Assembly (NCBI GenBank): GCA_037957365.1
Contig: JARHVA010004901.1
Coordinates: forward strand, 977,501 to 1,041,500
Source: Torreya grandis
Lineage: Eukaryota > Streptophyta > Pinopsida > Cupressales > Taxaceae
Direction of reading: 5' to 3'
DNA: 64,000 bases
The position numbers and the translations under genes are program-made. Shown in pieces: positions 11,981 to 24,259 of the stretch. The notes beneath the pieces were generated by a model. The model did not search any database, had not been told where the DNA came from, and was given only the letters and a program-made list of their open reading frames with translations. Each line of letters begins with the position of its first letter. Positions within the stretch are counted from its first letter, which is position 1.

Positions 11981-13440
11981 ATCTAATACCAAATTTTTGG
12001 TCATAATTCATTTACCTTATTTCAACCATAATAAAATTTGGCACAAGACAAATATTTTCTTATGTTGTTTCATTTGTGTTGAGTGAATAAGTGTGGTACT
12101 TTTAGGCCCACAAAATAAATCTTCTCATGCTTACATGCATAAATCTAGTCAGGTGAGTTGATCATGAATGCTCTCTAAGCTCTTAAAGATAGACACCTAA
12201 GTTTTTGGGTGCATAAAGTTTTCCAAGTTTAGAAAGATGAGTATAAGACTGATAAAGGGAGGTGTATAAGATGCTCATGCATAATAAATTAAGAAGAAAG
12301 AATGAAGTACTGGAGGACTAGTGTAAATATTTGTATGGGGCAGGGAAGGATGAAACAAGAGACATGAAAGTGAAGAGAAATCAATTAAGAAATAGATGTA
12401 TGCTTGAAAGGAAGTGCAACACTAATAAGAGATGGAATCAAGGAGGCTGAATCATGGGCATGTGAAGCTTTATGCCTAGGTTTCATAAGAAGGGAAAAAG
12501 TCACACCAAGGTGAACTATGTATAAGAAGAAGATCATAAATATAGATGACACCCACCTAATAATCGATATAAATTTATCGCTTGAATCATAAATCACTTC
12601 ACTTAATAAACCATTAAAAAAATTAATGCTATGATGGTGGAAGCACAAAGATCTATATATAAATGCAAATTTGGTGGTGGATTTTAAAGAATTTTATAGG
12701 TTTAGTATATTTCAAGAAATCCATGCAATGACAAATCATTAATCACCAATGATTAATAAGGTAGATTAAAATAGGGTATACAAGGGTGAATGACAGACTG
12801 TAATAGGTTAAAAACCTTTTGAGAATTCAAAAAACAACATAAAGCTGAATAGAGCCAAAGCCACCCAAAGACTAGAAAATACTTCTAGTGAAAACTTGAG
12901 CATCCAAAGCCTCCAAGAGAGAATGGTGGAACCATGAAAAGATTGCATTCAACTTTGAATTAAAAAGGAGATGAGTGGAGAGGGATTGAGATAGAAATAA
13001 AGTAGTAGAATTTTAGAATGATGAGGTTGCCATTAATGGTGTAGGAAGCTCAAGAGTTGAAGACACAATCATAGTTCCTATGACTATGAAGAAGTTCCAA
13101 GCATGATTAAGGGATTCATAAAGATCAACAACCATGATTTAATAATAACTAGTTTAGAATGGTTAAAAAAAGGTTAAATATAGGTCTACCATAGGCATAA
13201 AAAGATGTGAAGAAAGTATGGTTGATTAAAGAAGTAACTACTATGAAATGGGAAGCATACCTAGTAGAAGGCATAAGAATTATAGAGGTAGATCCAAAAG
13301 CAAGAATTAATCTCTCTTAAAGAGAGATATAATTCACCCTAGAGGTCTTGGTGGGGGAAAAGTGTGTGTCCTTTGCACATGCATAAATTGAAGGATTATA
13401 ACCACCAAATAAGGAATAATACATAGGAGATAAATCAGGA
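11981..13440 (+). other. Element C spacer between integrase and the extra ORF
   Basis: A purine-rich, AG-skewed stretch with no recognisable domain on either strand. The minus-strand frame at 12385-12648 is a by-product of the purine skew. A 19-bp palindrome, ATCTCTCTTAAAGAGAGAT, lies at 13310-13328. Confidence 0.5.
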
Positions 13441-13444
13441 TTGG

Positions 13445-16140
13445 ATGATTGATATATGGAAGAAGACAAAGTCAAACACTATACTCTTTGATGTTTCCAT
13501 CCATGATAAATTGGTGACCATCGACACATCCCAACTATTCAAGCTACCAAGCTTTGACAAGATAGATGAATTGATGAAATTATTCCTCTCTTACATCCAT
13601 GATGACCATTTTTACTTCATAAGATGGCACATGAGGATCTCAGTGCACCTCATCAGTAGGATCAGATGAATTCCAAGCACAAGGGTAGACATCCATCAAA
13701 TTATGGAGGATGAAGTGGAAGTTGAAAGGGTTGTGAAGCTTCTACGCTACTACAAGTCAGGATTTGCATTCCCCATGTAGGATATCCAAGACCCCAACAT
13801 GAGGGTAGTGATGCAATTGGTCAATTATAAGCTATTCCTGGGTGGATAGTGTTTTGATATTAACAATACCTTCTTGTTCATTGCCCACTACATAGAGCAA
13901 GGGGTAAAATTCAACATTTCCAAATCCATTGCCAAGGAGATTGTTAATAATGTGCAAGAGTGCCATAGGGAACACAAAACCTTTAGGTGGGGGTATATGC
14001 TAATATTGATTGTGATAGAGAAGATAGGTGTGTTAGATGGAGATGATGACAACCTATGGGTGTTCCCACCTCAACATGAGTCCTCTATGATGAAGTATTA
14101 ATACTTCATCTACTCATCTAACTTCTCAAATAAGTAAAAGACAAGAGTACAAGGGTGGTGTGATAGGTACATTGAAGCCTTTGGGATTGAATGGTATATG
14201 ACTTAGGAGTTTCCTTAACATTTGGTGGGAATGATGACCTTTTCCATAATGCAACATTTATATGTAGTACACATAATACTCATAAATGGAAACTTTTATA
14301 GATGGCTCAAGTTGCCTTATGCATTTTCCACCAAGTATTTCATGGCAATGCTAAGGAGGATTCCTAACATGTATCAACTAGAGATCCTAATCAAGATTAT
14401 GGATCAAGATAGGAGTAGGTTGAGGTACTAGTTTGTGCACCCTAAAGCCAAGGCCACTAAATACAAGGAGGATGACTATAATAGTATGAAACTCTATCCC
14501 TTCTATATATAAATAATAAATAGCCACATCTTCATCCTCTACTATGAAATGAAGCTATGTAAGAAGGGCACTGATCCAAGAAAAGATGATGATTGCCCCA
14601 TCCTAATCAATAATGAAGGGAAGGTTGTGCTAAAGATGTAGGAAAAGACTCTCCAAAATAAATGGGGAGAGAAACTTTAAGAGATAATGAAGCACATTAA
14701 GTTTAAGATTGCCTCTAAAGAAAAAATTACACGCCTAACTCCTAAGAAGTGCATGACCTTCATGACTTAGAGTGTTTCCTCTAGCAAGAAGAATAAGAAA
14801 AGACAAAGGGACCAGTTGCATTCCCTACTATAACTCTGATAGAGATGGAGAAAGAGGCATCCCTCATTACCAAAATGGAGGAGGAAATTGAAGAATAAAG
14901 ATTAGGGACATACACATTCTAGATAAAAGAAGAGGAAGAAGATCCAAGCACTAAAGAAGTATAGGAGGCCCTTAAAAGTGCCACAACCACCATGATTGAA
15001 GAAGTAGAGGAGATAGAAATATCTTCATCCAAAAAATAACCCTCAACACTACCTCTTAAAATAGAAGAGGAGAAGATAAGGGTTTGGAATAAAATGGGCT
15101 TAAGTGAGGAGGACATTAATAAGGTGTTGGTGCTTAAATAAAAACATAGAGTTATCAAAGAAAACAAAGTGGCTAAAATAGAGAAAAAGGCCATGAAGGT
15201 TCTTACAAGCACAAAAATAAGTATTAAAGCAATCAAGAAAGAACCAAGAACCCCCAAAAGAAAATCAAAATAATAGACACAAGAGGCGTACCCAAGTAGT
15301 GAAGGGTGCCTAAAGAAAAAGAAGGCAATACTAGTGCCTTAGAAAAATAAAGAAAGGAAGTAAAGGAACTCCAATTGTAACAAGGTGATGTTAGAACTAG
15401 GCATTTCCCTAGAGGTGAGTATTGAGAAACCTTATTAGGAAGAAGCAGATGAGGGGGAGAAGTCTAAAGAAGAGACCCCTAGGGATCAAACATGTGAGTC
15501 CTCTGAGGAGAGTGCCAAAGAGAGCAGTGGCACTAGTGAAGAGGAGGAAGAACAAATAGAGATGGCTATTATTAAGAAGGATGATAAAGGGATGAGAATA
15601 AGGTATGGGGCATGATGAAATTTAAATCATGACATCATGCCCCCCAAATCCACCATAATTATGATACACAAACAACTCACATTTGCATTTAATCATTCTA
15701 TAGATAAGCCTCATTTTGAGGTGCCTAGAGTAACTACTTCAATATTATAAGAGCTTAATGAGGAGAAAGAGTCCCTACTTATAAAATCTCATGCCATGAA
15801 CCCAATCTGATCTAGGAATGCATTGATAAGAATGGCCATTGAAGTTGTGCACTAAAATATCATCAATGATGATAGGGCAAGAAAATGGAAGAAGCTCCAA
15901 AAAGAAGTTGAAGATCAAGCATAAGCCATCAAATTCAAGTTGTAGCATCTCTAAGTGTATAGATATGGTCAAATCATCCATTATAATTGACATCAATACT
16001 TTATACCTCTTAGAGGTTGAAAAAATTTGTATGTTAGTAGAGTAGATGCTCCCAAGGTTAAAACTTGAGCTGGTAAAAGAAAAAGAAGAATATCCTTGCA
16101 TCATGTTATAAAAAGAGATAGTTGGTAAGATTTAAAGATA
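13445..16140 (+). pseudogene. Element C extra sense ORF downstream of integrase, unknown function
   Basis: From the ATG at 13445 the frame reads protein-like with few stops to about 14500: FDVSIHDKLVTIDTSQLFKL, then VERVVKLLRYYKSGFAF, FLFIAHYIEQGVKFNISKSI, VQECHREHKTFRWGYMLILI and NLWVFPPQHES, then LKLPYAFSTKYFMAMLRR. After about 14600 it becomes Lys/Glu-rich and probably coiled-coil, with several breaks. It lies between integrase and the 3' LTR in sense orientation, where some plant gypsy elements carry an additional ORF. I do not recognise a known domain. A plant transposon-protein or env-like role is only a guess. Confidence 0.5.
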
Positions 16141-16663
16141 GAATACCTATTTATGAAAATATAGGAGGCTACATATATAATATATTCCATTTTATTAAGC
16201 TTCCCCAATGAAGCCTCAGTCATCGATGCACACCTAAAGTAGGCAAAGGAGGAGAAGGAGAAGCTGATGGCATAGGTTTACTCGATGAGTAAGTTAGAAT
16301 GGGCATAGATCATGGGGAAAATCAATGCACTCAGTAATCAGATTAAGTAACAAGATAATAACTTAGAATAACTCTTCTATGCTCTAAAAACTAAGGCCTA
16401 TGAGTAAGGAATAATCCTATATGGGAGTGTGGAAAAAGTAAAGGCAAATGTAGAGGCCTTCTAAAAAGATATGGAGAAGAATGATGTGCTCAAGCTTAGT
16501 GCTAAAACCACTAAAATAGAAAGTGCCACTAAAGAAATCAAGATTTACATTAAGGGATTAGAAGACTTTAACATCGAGCTTAAGGAGAGTGCACCCAAGT
16601 TCTGCACCACCAAGACTTTGACAACCTAGTCTAAGGATAGACTATAATTTTTGTATGGGATAC

Positions 16664-17893
16664 TATTGGGCCCCTTATTTTGGTAAGTATAAGATTTGTG
16701 CCAGCACAAAATCCACATTAGTGTAAGGTAATCATTTTGCTTAATGATTGGAATTTTAGCATTTTGGCACCAGCTGGAGGGTACATCACATATCTTACAC
16801 CAGTTGGTAGGCAACTAACTATCTCTAGGATTTTTAGGGCATCCTCTAAGATTAGAATTATGTGGAAACTGTATTACAAAGTTCACAAGGTGATGGATCT
16901 ATAAAGAATGATCATCAAGGCTCTAAATTGACACTTGATGTGTGCATTCCACCCTAGTAGAGCTGCTCTAGAATGCTATAAAAGGAGCTCAAACTAGTTG
17001 ATGTAGAGAGGTAAAGATATTGTAGTGAAGCTATAACAGATTATAATTACTCTATATACATTAATTTGATAACTTTTAGACTTAGTAGTATGGATTCCAT
17101 GAAGGATCTATTTGTAAGAACCCAAGCTCACCTATGAACCTTTGGGTCATTAAGTAGTTTGAGGAAAACATTTAATCTATTTTAAATATTATGAACCCTA
17201 TTTTATTTGAACTTTGATTAATGACAAAAAATGGTTACAGTAAAACATGATGAATCTGGTCTATGCATCTTTTATATTGCTCATAAACTATAGAATGGAT
17301 GTAATGTCATATTTTAAATGCAATTATGTTAAGTAGTGTGCATTTAATGCTCATGGTTTACATCATTAATGGATTCCTTGTAATAGATGGTGATGTCATC
17401 ATAAATCTATAGAGAGAATGAGTATAGATCCTATACCAAGCATTCCTATCCTTACTAGAAGTGCAAGCCTAGTATGAGTACCTAAAGTGTAAGCAACCCT
17501 TTGACCCTCAAAGTGTCTATATAATGTTGACTTAGTTTAAAAAAGGTTTGTGCCCATATGACTCTAAGATTAACCCATAAAAATATTGTGCCTGTAGGCC
17601 ACTAGGCTTAGTCCATGAAAGGCTTACACCTAGGGATCTACTTAAAGCATTATTTGGATTGATCAAGTCCCATAATTGATATCTTTCACCATGGTACAAC
17701 TAGCCCAACATGGGCCCTAATTCCTTCTCAACTTCATGTTAGGTGAGTGCATAAGGCCTATGACTTATATGGATTAATGTCAATGTAGTTGAGTGTTCAA
17801 ATATTAAGTTTTAATTGAATATCCCATGTTTATGTCTGGTTGTAATAAACCCGGAACCGACTAAGACAAATTTATGCACCCTTCTCTACAACA
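16664..17893 (+). repeat. Element C 3' LTR
   Basis: It is 1230 bp and pairs with 3632-4854: TATTGGGCCCCTTATTTTGG at the start, CCGGAACCGACTAAGACAAA near the end, and ACAACA as the last bases. A weak purine-rich GTATGGGATA precedes it. The adjacent CACAC is the right-hand target duplication. Confidence 0.9.
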
Positions 17894-17898
17894 CACAC

Positions 17899-18862
17899 CA
17901 AGTCCTAAGATGCATGATGTAGATCATGGTAATGTCTAAATAATAATAGTAAAAACTTAACAAGTAATCACTCACATAGATAAGAGCACTCAAAAACCAA
18001 ATTAAGAGACAAAGGTCCAATAAGACCAAAAACATTTGGCATGTTCAAATGTCACAAAATTGAAGGGACATGACTTATTCAAATGTCCAAAAAATCAAGT
18101 ATGACATATTCAAATGTAAACATATAAAAAGTAATGACATATTCAAATGTCAAAGAGGCAAATAAAGGCACGAGAGCCACACACAATGGAACATATTCAA
18201 ATGTTAAAACACACAATACAATAGAAAGGCAAGACACTCAAATAAGTGCATACATGAAAGTGTAAGCAACCAACATAAACATAGCATAGTAATCCCTAGA
18301 TATATGTCTTAGAAAAAAATGTTAAGTACATCAAGTATATTGTGAAAGATATAAGCATGGTTAAAGGCATATGTAAGTACATAAGTTCAATCATGATAAT
18401 ATAAAGTGATCTTAGAACCATATAGCCTATGTGTATCATGATCATGTATAAGTAAAATTTATTTATAACCCATGGATATCATCAATGGGATGCCTCTATG
18501 GAGGGCTTTTATCATGTGTGTCATACTCATATGCTATGTAATTAATATTTTTAGGATCATACCATAATCATTGATGTAATCATTATTATATCATGAATGT
18601 AACCTCTTAGGTTGTTATTGAACATGTAATATACCATTTGGATTATCTATATATTAATAAGAAACCATGCCATAATATGGTTGTGAGCTTTTTGGTATGC
18701 CATTATTTGTATCTATGTGCACCTAAGATGTTAATACCTTATGAACATCTTGAGCTACATGGTTGGAATTGATTGTATCTATATGTTCTTCTATATTTGG
18801 AATAATATCACCACTATAATAATCATTTGGAATTATTTTCTCTTTTTTTAGTGTTGACCAGC
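17899..18862 (-). other. Element A 3' non-coding region, proximal part
   Basis: It resumes the homology with element B (63008 onward: AAGATGCATGATNNNGATCATGG) that was broken by element C. The match to B is clear to about 18440 and fades beyond. No coding potential was seen. It holds the dyad array at 18038-18205. Confidence 0.6.
18038..18205. repeat. Array of RRCAT-N6-ATGYY dyads, element A
   Basis: Five copies occur: GGCATGTTCAAATGTC (18038), a longer-loop GGACAT...ATGTCC (18066-18088), GACATATTCAAATGTA (18103), GACATATTCAAATGTC (18136) and AACATATTCAAATGTT (18190). The last keeps pairing with different arm bases. Spacing is about 30-55 bp. Confidence 0.7.
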
Positions 18863-20063
18863 TAATTTAACCTGTTAAGGTTAAGGAATTTAAGTCTTAG
18901 GTTGTTAAATGGGATGAATACAGTAAATTAAGGTATAAAATATGCAATAAACACAACCACTGATTTATAACAAAATTGACCTAGTTTGACCTTTTTAAAA
19001 ATAAAAATAAATGATGCAAACAAGTATTTATCTAGAAATAAATTGAGACACAAGATCTAAAGGTTACAAATTGGGACATGAGATGATTTGAGTGTTATGG
19101 ACAAGATCCAAGTGTCAAAACCCTTCTTGGATAGTAGTGCTCTAACTAGACAATAACACCAATGGTGCTAGTATCTTCCTTTTGGCACTAATTTCATTGT
19201 ATAGAACTAATATGAGATTTTAGGTGTACCTATGTTAGAGTCTAATAGGCCTATTAATATGTACACAAGTTTTGATTCCCTATTGATGACCTATTTTGAC
19301 TGATTTTGCATGTAAACCTTATACCTCCATGTTTTTAGGGCATCCAATTGACACAAGTATCAAAGTGTGATGTTAGTGGAATAATATGGACATACTCAAC
19401 ACCCCACTATAATGAGAGTTGCCTACATTCCAATACTCTAAGGATGGATCAAGCCTAATGTAATTCTCCCCACCTAAGTACTGGTACAAGTACAAGTGAA
19501 GCTAGTATAAATACTAGTTTGAGTGATTTGAGTGATGCTAGAGATTGGAAATATATGTATTTTCAGCTTGTGATGGATTTAGATGAATGTATGTAGAATT
19601 AGAGTAGAATAAGGATTATTAACCTTGATTGTCCATAACTTGTTATTTGTATATGATTTCCATATAGTGAAGAAAGGGCTAAAAGTCATGTATATATATT
19701 TGTATAGTGCTAATGTAGGTATTAAAGTAGTTATAGGATGACCCCAGGTGGTTGTTGATTAAAAAATATACTTATTGGTGATAATAAGTGAGAAAAGGAT
19801 AATAGTTCCAAAATTGGGAAACTAGCACCATTGGCATTACTATCCAAGTTATGGTGCTAGTGTCTAGGTGGTAGAACTTGAGGCACTAGGGGCCAAAATG
19901 CTAAAGTGAGGTTCTATGACTACTTTAAAGATGTTTAGATATGCATGTGTCCCACAAAAAGGCTGGATAAGTGTCTAAGTAGGCCCTAATATAGGTTTGG
20001 GTCTAAGCTATGGATGGTGGTATTAAGTAACACTGCACTAATGTGACATTTTAGATGACTAAA
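18863..20063 (-). repeat. Element D 3' LTR
   Basis: It is collinear with 25433-26644, 29042-30244 and 43169-44368. On plus it starts TAATTTAACC (TG changed to TA) and ends GACTAAA (CA changed to AA). Shared marks include CACCCCACTATAATGAGAG-like sequence near 19400 and a GTCTAAGTAGGCCCTAAT segment near 19970. Confidence 0.85.
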
Positions 20064-22830
20064 TTTGGCCCAAATTTAATCTATAAATGTAAAAAAATGA
20101 AAATACTAGGATAATGAAAAAGAAATGTACTTGGACTTACCTAAGAGGCAAAGCTCATGAATCTAGATATGAGTGTGTGAAGTGTGCTCTATTATGTGTA
20201 TTATAAATGAAACATGGATATATTAATATTTACTTAAGAGATATCAAAAACAAAAAGACAAAACTAAGTAAAGAGATAAAAGAGATTAAAATAACAAATA
20301 CACCTCACTAGGTATGTAAACTAATGCATAAAGCTAGTGAAAACTTGTGTGCATGTGTAGTTGGTGATCAATCAATGAATAAATTAGATTGAGATAAATA
20401 TATTTCTCAATCCCCATGTGTGGGTGGCTCAAGACCTCAATTTATCCTTGACACCATTGATGCCCATCCCTATTCAGTAAATCATGACTTATGAATAGCT
20501 TGGATTGGACTTATGGTGTGTCTAACCCTCTCATGTAGGTGGCTCAAGAACTCAAGTAGACTATGAATCCATCATTGCCTACCCATGTGTATTAGATGTA
20601 TCTAAAATTGGATTATCTAATTTAACTGAATATGTGTAATTATAATTGAAACTAAATATGTTAGCTGTATAACCACTTAGGTATGTAGCTTAGGGACTAA
20701 TCAGTAATGCTAGCCATTACAAATATAGTAAGGCACTAAATTTAGATTGTGCTAGTGTGAATGGTGCTTGGATTGTGCTAGTGAAAATGGTGTCTAGATT
20801 AATAACATAGATAATGACATGAATTTTTCCATTCCATTTGATCAACTAGAGCGAAATTGAGCATATGAAAACAATGTGCCACATACATGCCCCCAAATCT
20901 GATATCGATGCATATGGATTATGGATTAAGTTATAATAATTTGTATATGAGTATATAAAACTAAAATAGGAATGATCATGCCATGTATAATGCCCCCAAT
21001 CTGAGAAAACTAGTATGAATTTGTGTTAAACTAAGTAAAAATTGGTAATATATAACTAAACCTATGCAAACCTAAACTGTACTTATTATAATTTTCTGGT
21101 CAATCTAGGATTTCCTAAAACTAAGGCTACTATATATTAGTCCCATATTAAGACAATAATGTTGGTGGTACTAGTGTCCCACTTTGAGTGCTAATGCCTA
21201 ATTTTACTAATTTCTATGTAACTAAAACTGGTCTTTGTGTGACTAGTTCCTACTATGTTTTCCTAAAATTAATTTCTATATTCTATGCCTATGTGCTAAA
21301 AATTATACTCTAAGTACATTTAGTTGGCATAATCTCTATGAAAAACCTATGTGAATTCCCCCTTTTTAAAGGGGAGTTGTTAAACCTATGTAAGAACTAT
21401 TCTCAAAAGAAAAAACTCAATAAGATGTGTATTAGCCGGGGCATTTATGATATTTGTGTAATAAGCCAATACAATATGCATACATGACATTGAAATGTTA
21501 GATAATCTGAGCATAAATTTTTAATGTATGACATATGTTATATCTAGCATTCACAAAGTTTCCAAGATAGATATAATAATGTAAACATCTATGAACAATA
21601 TATCTAAGAAATAAACTGAGTAACTACCTTGGGGGATGGGGCATTATATCCATCAATTCAGCCAAAGAGGAAGGGGAGATACATGATGTCCCTCATGGCA
21701 TCTAAAAATATAGTATACAATAATAAAGACAAGTGTCATGGCCATGATGCATACATGAAAGCATACATATAAAACACATGAGGTATGCAAAGTAGTCTAA
21801 GGGGCCACAATATAAGGGACATGGGCACATGTCAATAAATTTGAGAAAGTAATACATATAAGGTCATGTTCAAATGTCCACATACACAAATAATAATCAA
21901 GTTGGCATGGAACCAAATATAAGGACATGTTAAAATGTCTACATACACAATCAAGAAGGTAGACACAAGGACATGGGCACATGTCTAAATCATACATATA
22001 ATGAAAGGAAATGGCATGGAGCCATAGAACAATGGCATATAAAAAGGCCCTCGAATAGATGTAGAAGAATAGAGACATAATAAGTTTAAAATAGTAAAGC
22101 TAACAATGAAAGTATGCATGAACATGTGGTATAAATCTATATAAGAGTAAAGATGTACATAACTGAGTCTAAAGTAATAGTACTTAGTAAATAATATGTG
22201 TAGTGGAGGATGATCAATAGAAAGATATAAACAATGTTAAATCTATGATGTAGAGAATAGAAAGATGTAACTTGGAAATCATAACTATGTATAAGATTAT
22301 CCAAAATGTGTGAATGTTTCAAATGAGAAATATGTGTATCTATGTACGTGTCCCTAGTGGGTTGATAGTAAAAAATTTGGATCTATGTAGTGGACTTGAG
22401 TCATGTAGAAATATGAAAACACTCAAAAAGAATAAGTGAAGCATGTATGTATGATAAAACTGACTACAATAAAAAAGATAACGTATGTAATACTTGAAAA
22501 ATATAATAAATGTAAACATGGAAATGCATACAATCTATAATTTGTATTTTTTGACTAAATATTTGAATGTTTTTGTTTTTTTACATATTATATTGTTTTT
22601 ATACTTTCTAGATTTAAGTATGTACAAGTAACATGAAAACTAAATTATATACAAGTAAAAGCTACAAAGAATGAAAATATGTACAAGTAAATTCTAGAAA
22701 TAAATGAGATAATACACAATTGAAATGCAATGTCTCTATAAACCCAGAAACACATCTATGGGATGTGGATAATCAAACACTAGATCTGTGTGGGAGGTCA
22801 TCCCATGTTGATTATTGAATCTATTTAAAA
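20064..22830 (-). other. Element D non-coding 3' region
   Basis: It is homologous to 30245-32870 in element E. Contents on plus: a degenerate polypurine complement at 20064-20080; two tandem copies of a segment of about 117 bp built around GTGGCTCAAGAACTCAA (about 20420-20640); a CCCCCTTTTTAAAGGGGAG segment near 21360; a GGGGATGGGGCAT segment near 21635; the dyad array at 21818-21986; and a T-rich stretch near 22550. The minus frame at 21797-22078 overlies the dyad array and is not kept open in one frame in element E. Confidence 0.65.
21818..21986. repeat. Array of RRCAT-N6-ATGYY dyads, element D
   Basis: Copies are GACATGGGCACATGTC (21818), GGTCATGTTCAAATGTCC (21862), GGACATGTTAAAATGTCT (21923) and GGACATGGGCACATGTCT (21969). 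Spacing is about 45-60 bp. Two loop types alternate, GTTNAA and GGGCAC. Confidence 0.7.
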
Positions 22831-24200
22831 TAAAATAAGTCCTCATCATCATGATCATCATACCATGTATTGTGCATCAGTGTAGCCTTATCCTTGACAT
22901 TAGTCTGTATTCTATACATTCAAATACCATGCTACTTTACTATGTAATAAGCCTCTTATGTGGTCCCAAGGTAAACCACATTGGACTATGGGGTATCTAT
23001 ATGAAACCTATAGTTCTCATCTATGGCATCTTGAATGATGCAAACTATGTGTCCCTCATGATTGAATGTTAAATATCTATCTAATCAATCAAATGTGACA
23101 TACATCACCTATAACCATGTACTACTGAGAATAACTTGTATATGAGTGCTTGAGATCATGATAAAGAGTAATATGTTAGCCACCTTGGGGCTATATGCAA
23201 CTAGTAGTGTGATTTGTCCTATGGAATCTTGATAATGTATAATATGACATATCTCACTATCCTAATGTACTATGTGCTATAAGAATGCCAAAGTGCAAGT
23301 ATTAGGATCAACATCCTCATCTATAGTAATAAAGGGATGTATTTGTCATCTAATTTTTTTTGGATAGTCAATGGATCATTTTGTGAGTATTTGTGTCAAT
23401 GATGAGTCTATCATGGTGCATGTACTGGTAGAGGTGTCAGTTGTGTAATATAAATAGTGCCTTAATCTTTGAACTTATTCAATTTATATTGTAATGCTGA
23501 GCATGTATTTGTATCATGTCATGTAAGCCTATGAAAATGACAAAATGGTCTACCATCCTACTGTGAAAATCTACTAACATATCTATGATGAACTATGGGT
23601 AATGCCATCAACCCTTTGTCAAGTAATATTTATAACATCTGATGTGGCATGTCCTATGAATACCTACTTGAATCTATATGAATGGATAAAAATCCATAGA
23701 TGTAACCATATATACCAAATGTATAAAGGACTCTACCTCTAACTATAAATAAGTATTTGGACCTATAATTATAGGATTATGAACTAGTGGTGTTGCCTAT
23801 GTAGGTAAAGGTAGAAGTTCCTTTGAATCATCTCTTTACTTTGCTAAACCCAATGGTGGGAATCTCAACCTAAATAAGTGATCATCAATGTCAATGAGTG
23901 TTGGACCATTTTCTATGGTGGCCCAGGAATCTATATTAGAGTTATGGATATATACTTCCTCTAAGTTAACAAGTAATGGTAATTTTGCTATGAGAATCAC
24001 ATCATCTACCATGGATGGGGATAAATATATTATAGGAGTGTCCTCCTCCATCATGGGTGAAGGTAATTATGCTATAGGAGGATATGGAATGGGTGTAGGA
24101 ATATTGGTTATAGATTCCCTAACCTTATATGTATGCATTTGCTCAATTAGAATCTTGTGAGGTGGGGACTCTATAAGAACACGAGGTGTCCCATATAAAG
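22831..24200 (-). pseudogene. Element D linker region after protease, degraded
   Basis: The minus strand gives isolated protein-like stretches such as LIDIDDHLFRLRFPPLGLAK (about 23900-23838), in the position where Tat-like polyproteins have a poorly conserved link between protease and RT. No catalytic motif was found. From about 23800 down to 22831 I see nothing recognisable. Confidence 0.4.
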
Positions 24201-24259
24201 ATGTACTCAGGGTGGTAAGCTTAATGAATATACACTATCTAAATGGTTGATTATCTAGT

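Larger units (their letters stand above)
3632..17893 (+). mobile_element. Element C: Ty3/gypsy LTR retrotransposon with an extra 3' ORF
   Basis: LTRs at 3632-4854 and 16664-17893 flank about 11.8 kb of internal sequence. Remnants appear in the order gag, protease, a capsid-like segment, RT, RNase H, integrase and an extra ORF. The LTRs begin TATTGG (from TGTTGG) and end ACAACA. The target duplication is CACAT (3627-3631) and CACAC (17894-17898), one transition apart. The uninterrupted target can be read in element B near 63000 (GATCACATGTAGGCTTAAG). PR-RT-RH-IN order gives Ty3/gypsy; I do not assign a finer lineage. Confidence 0.9.

Noticed and set aside
15775..16104. Minus-strand ORFs at 15775-16104 and 14919-15257
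   Set aside because: They are the reverse of the purine-rich Lys/Glu region of the extra ORF in element C, where the opposite strand has few stops; no domain is seen.
18038..18205. CRISPR-like array
   Set aside because: Spacing is irregular, repeats are short self-complementary dyads, there is no leader or cas gene, and the context is plant retroelements.
21797..22078. Cys/His/Tyr-rich minus-strand ORF of 93 residues over the dyad array of element D, with look-alikes at 31797-32294
   Set aside because: In element E the matching stretch is spread over three different frames. The apparent conservation is explained by the repeated dyads rather than by a protein.
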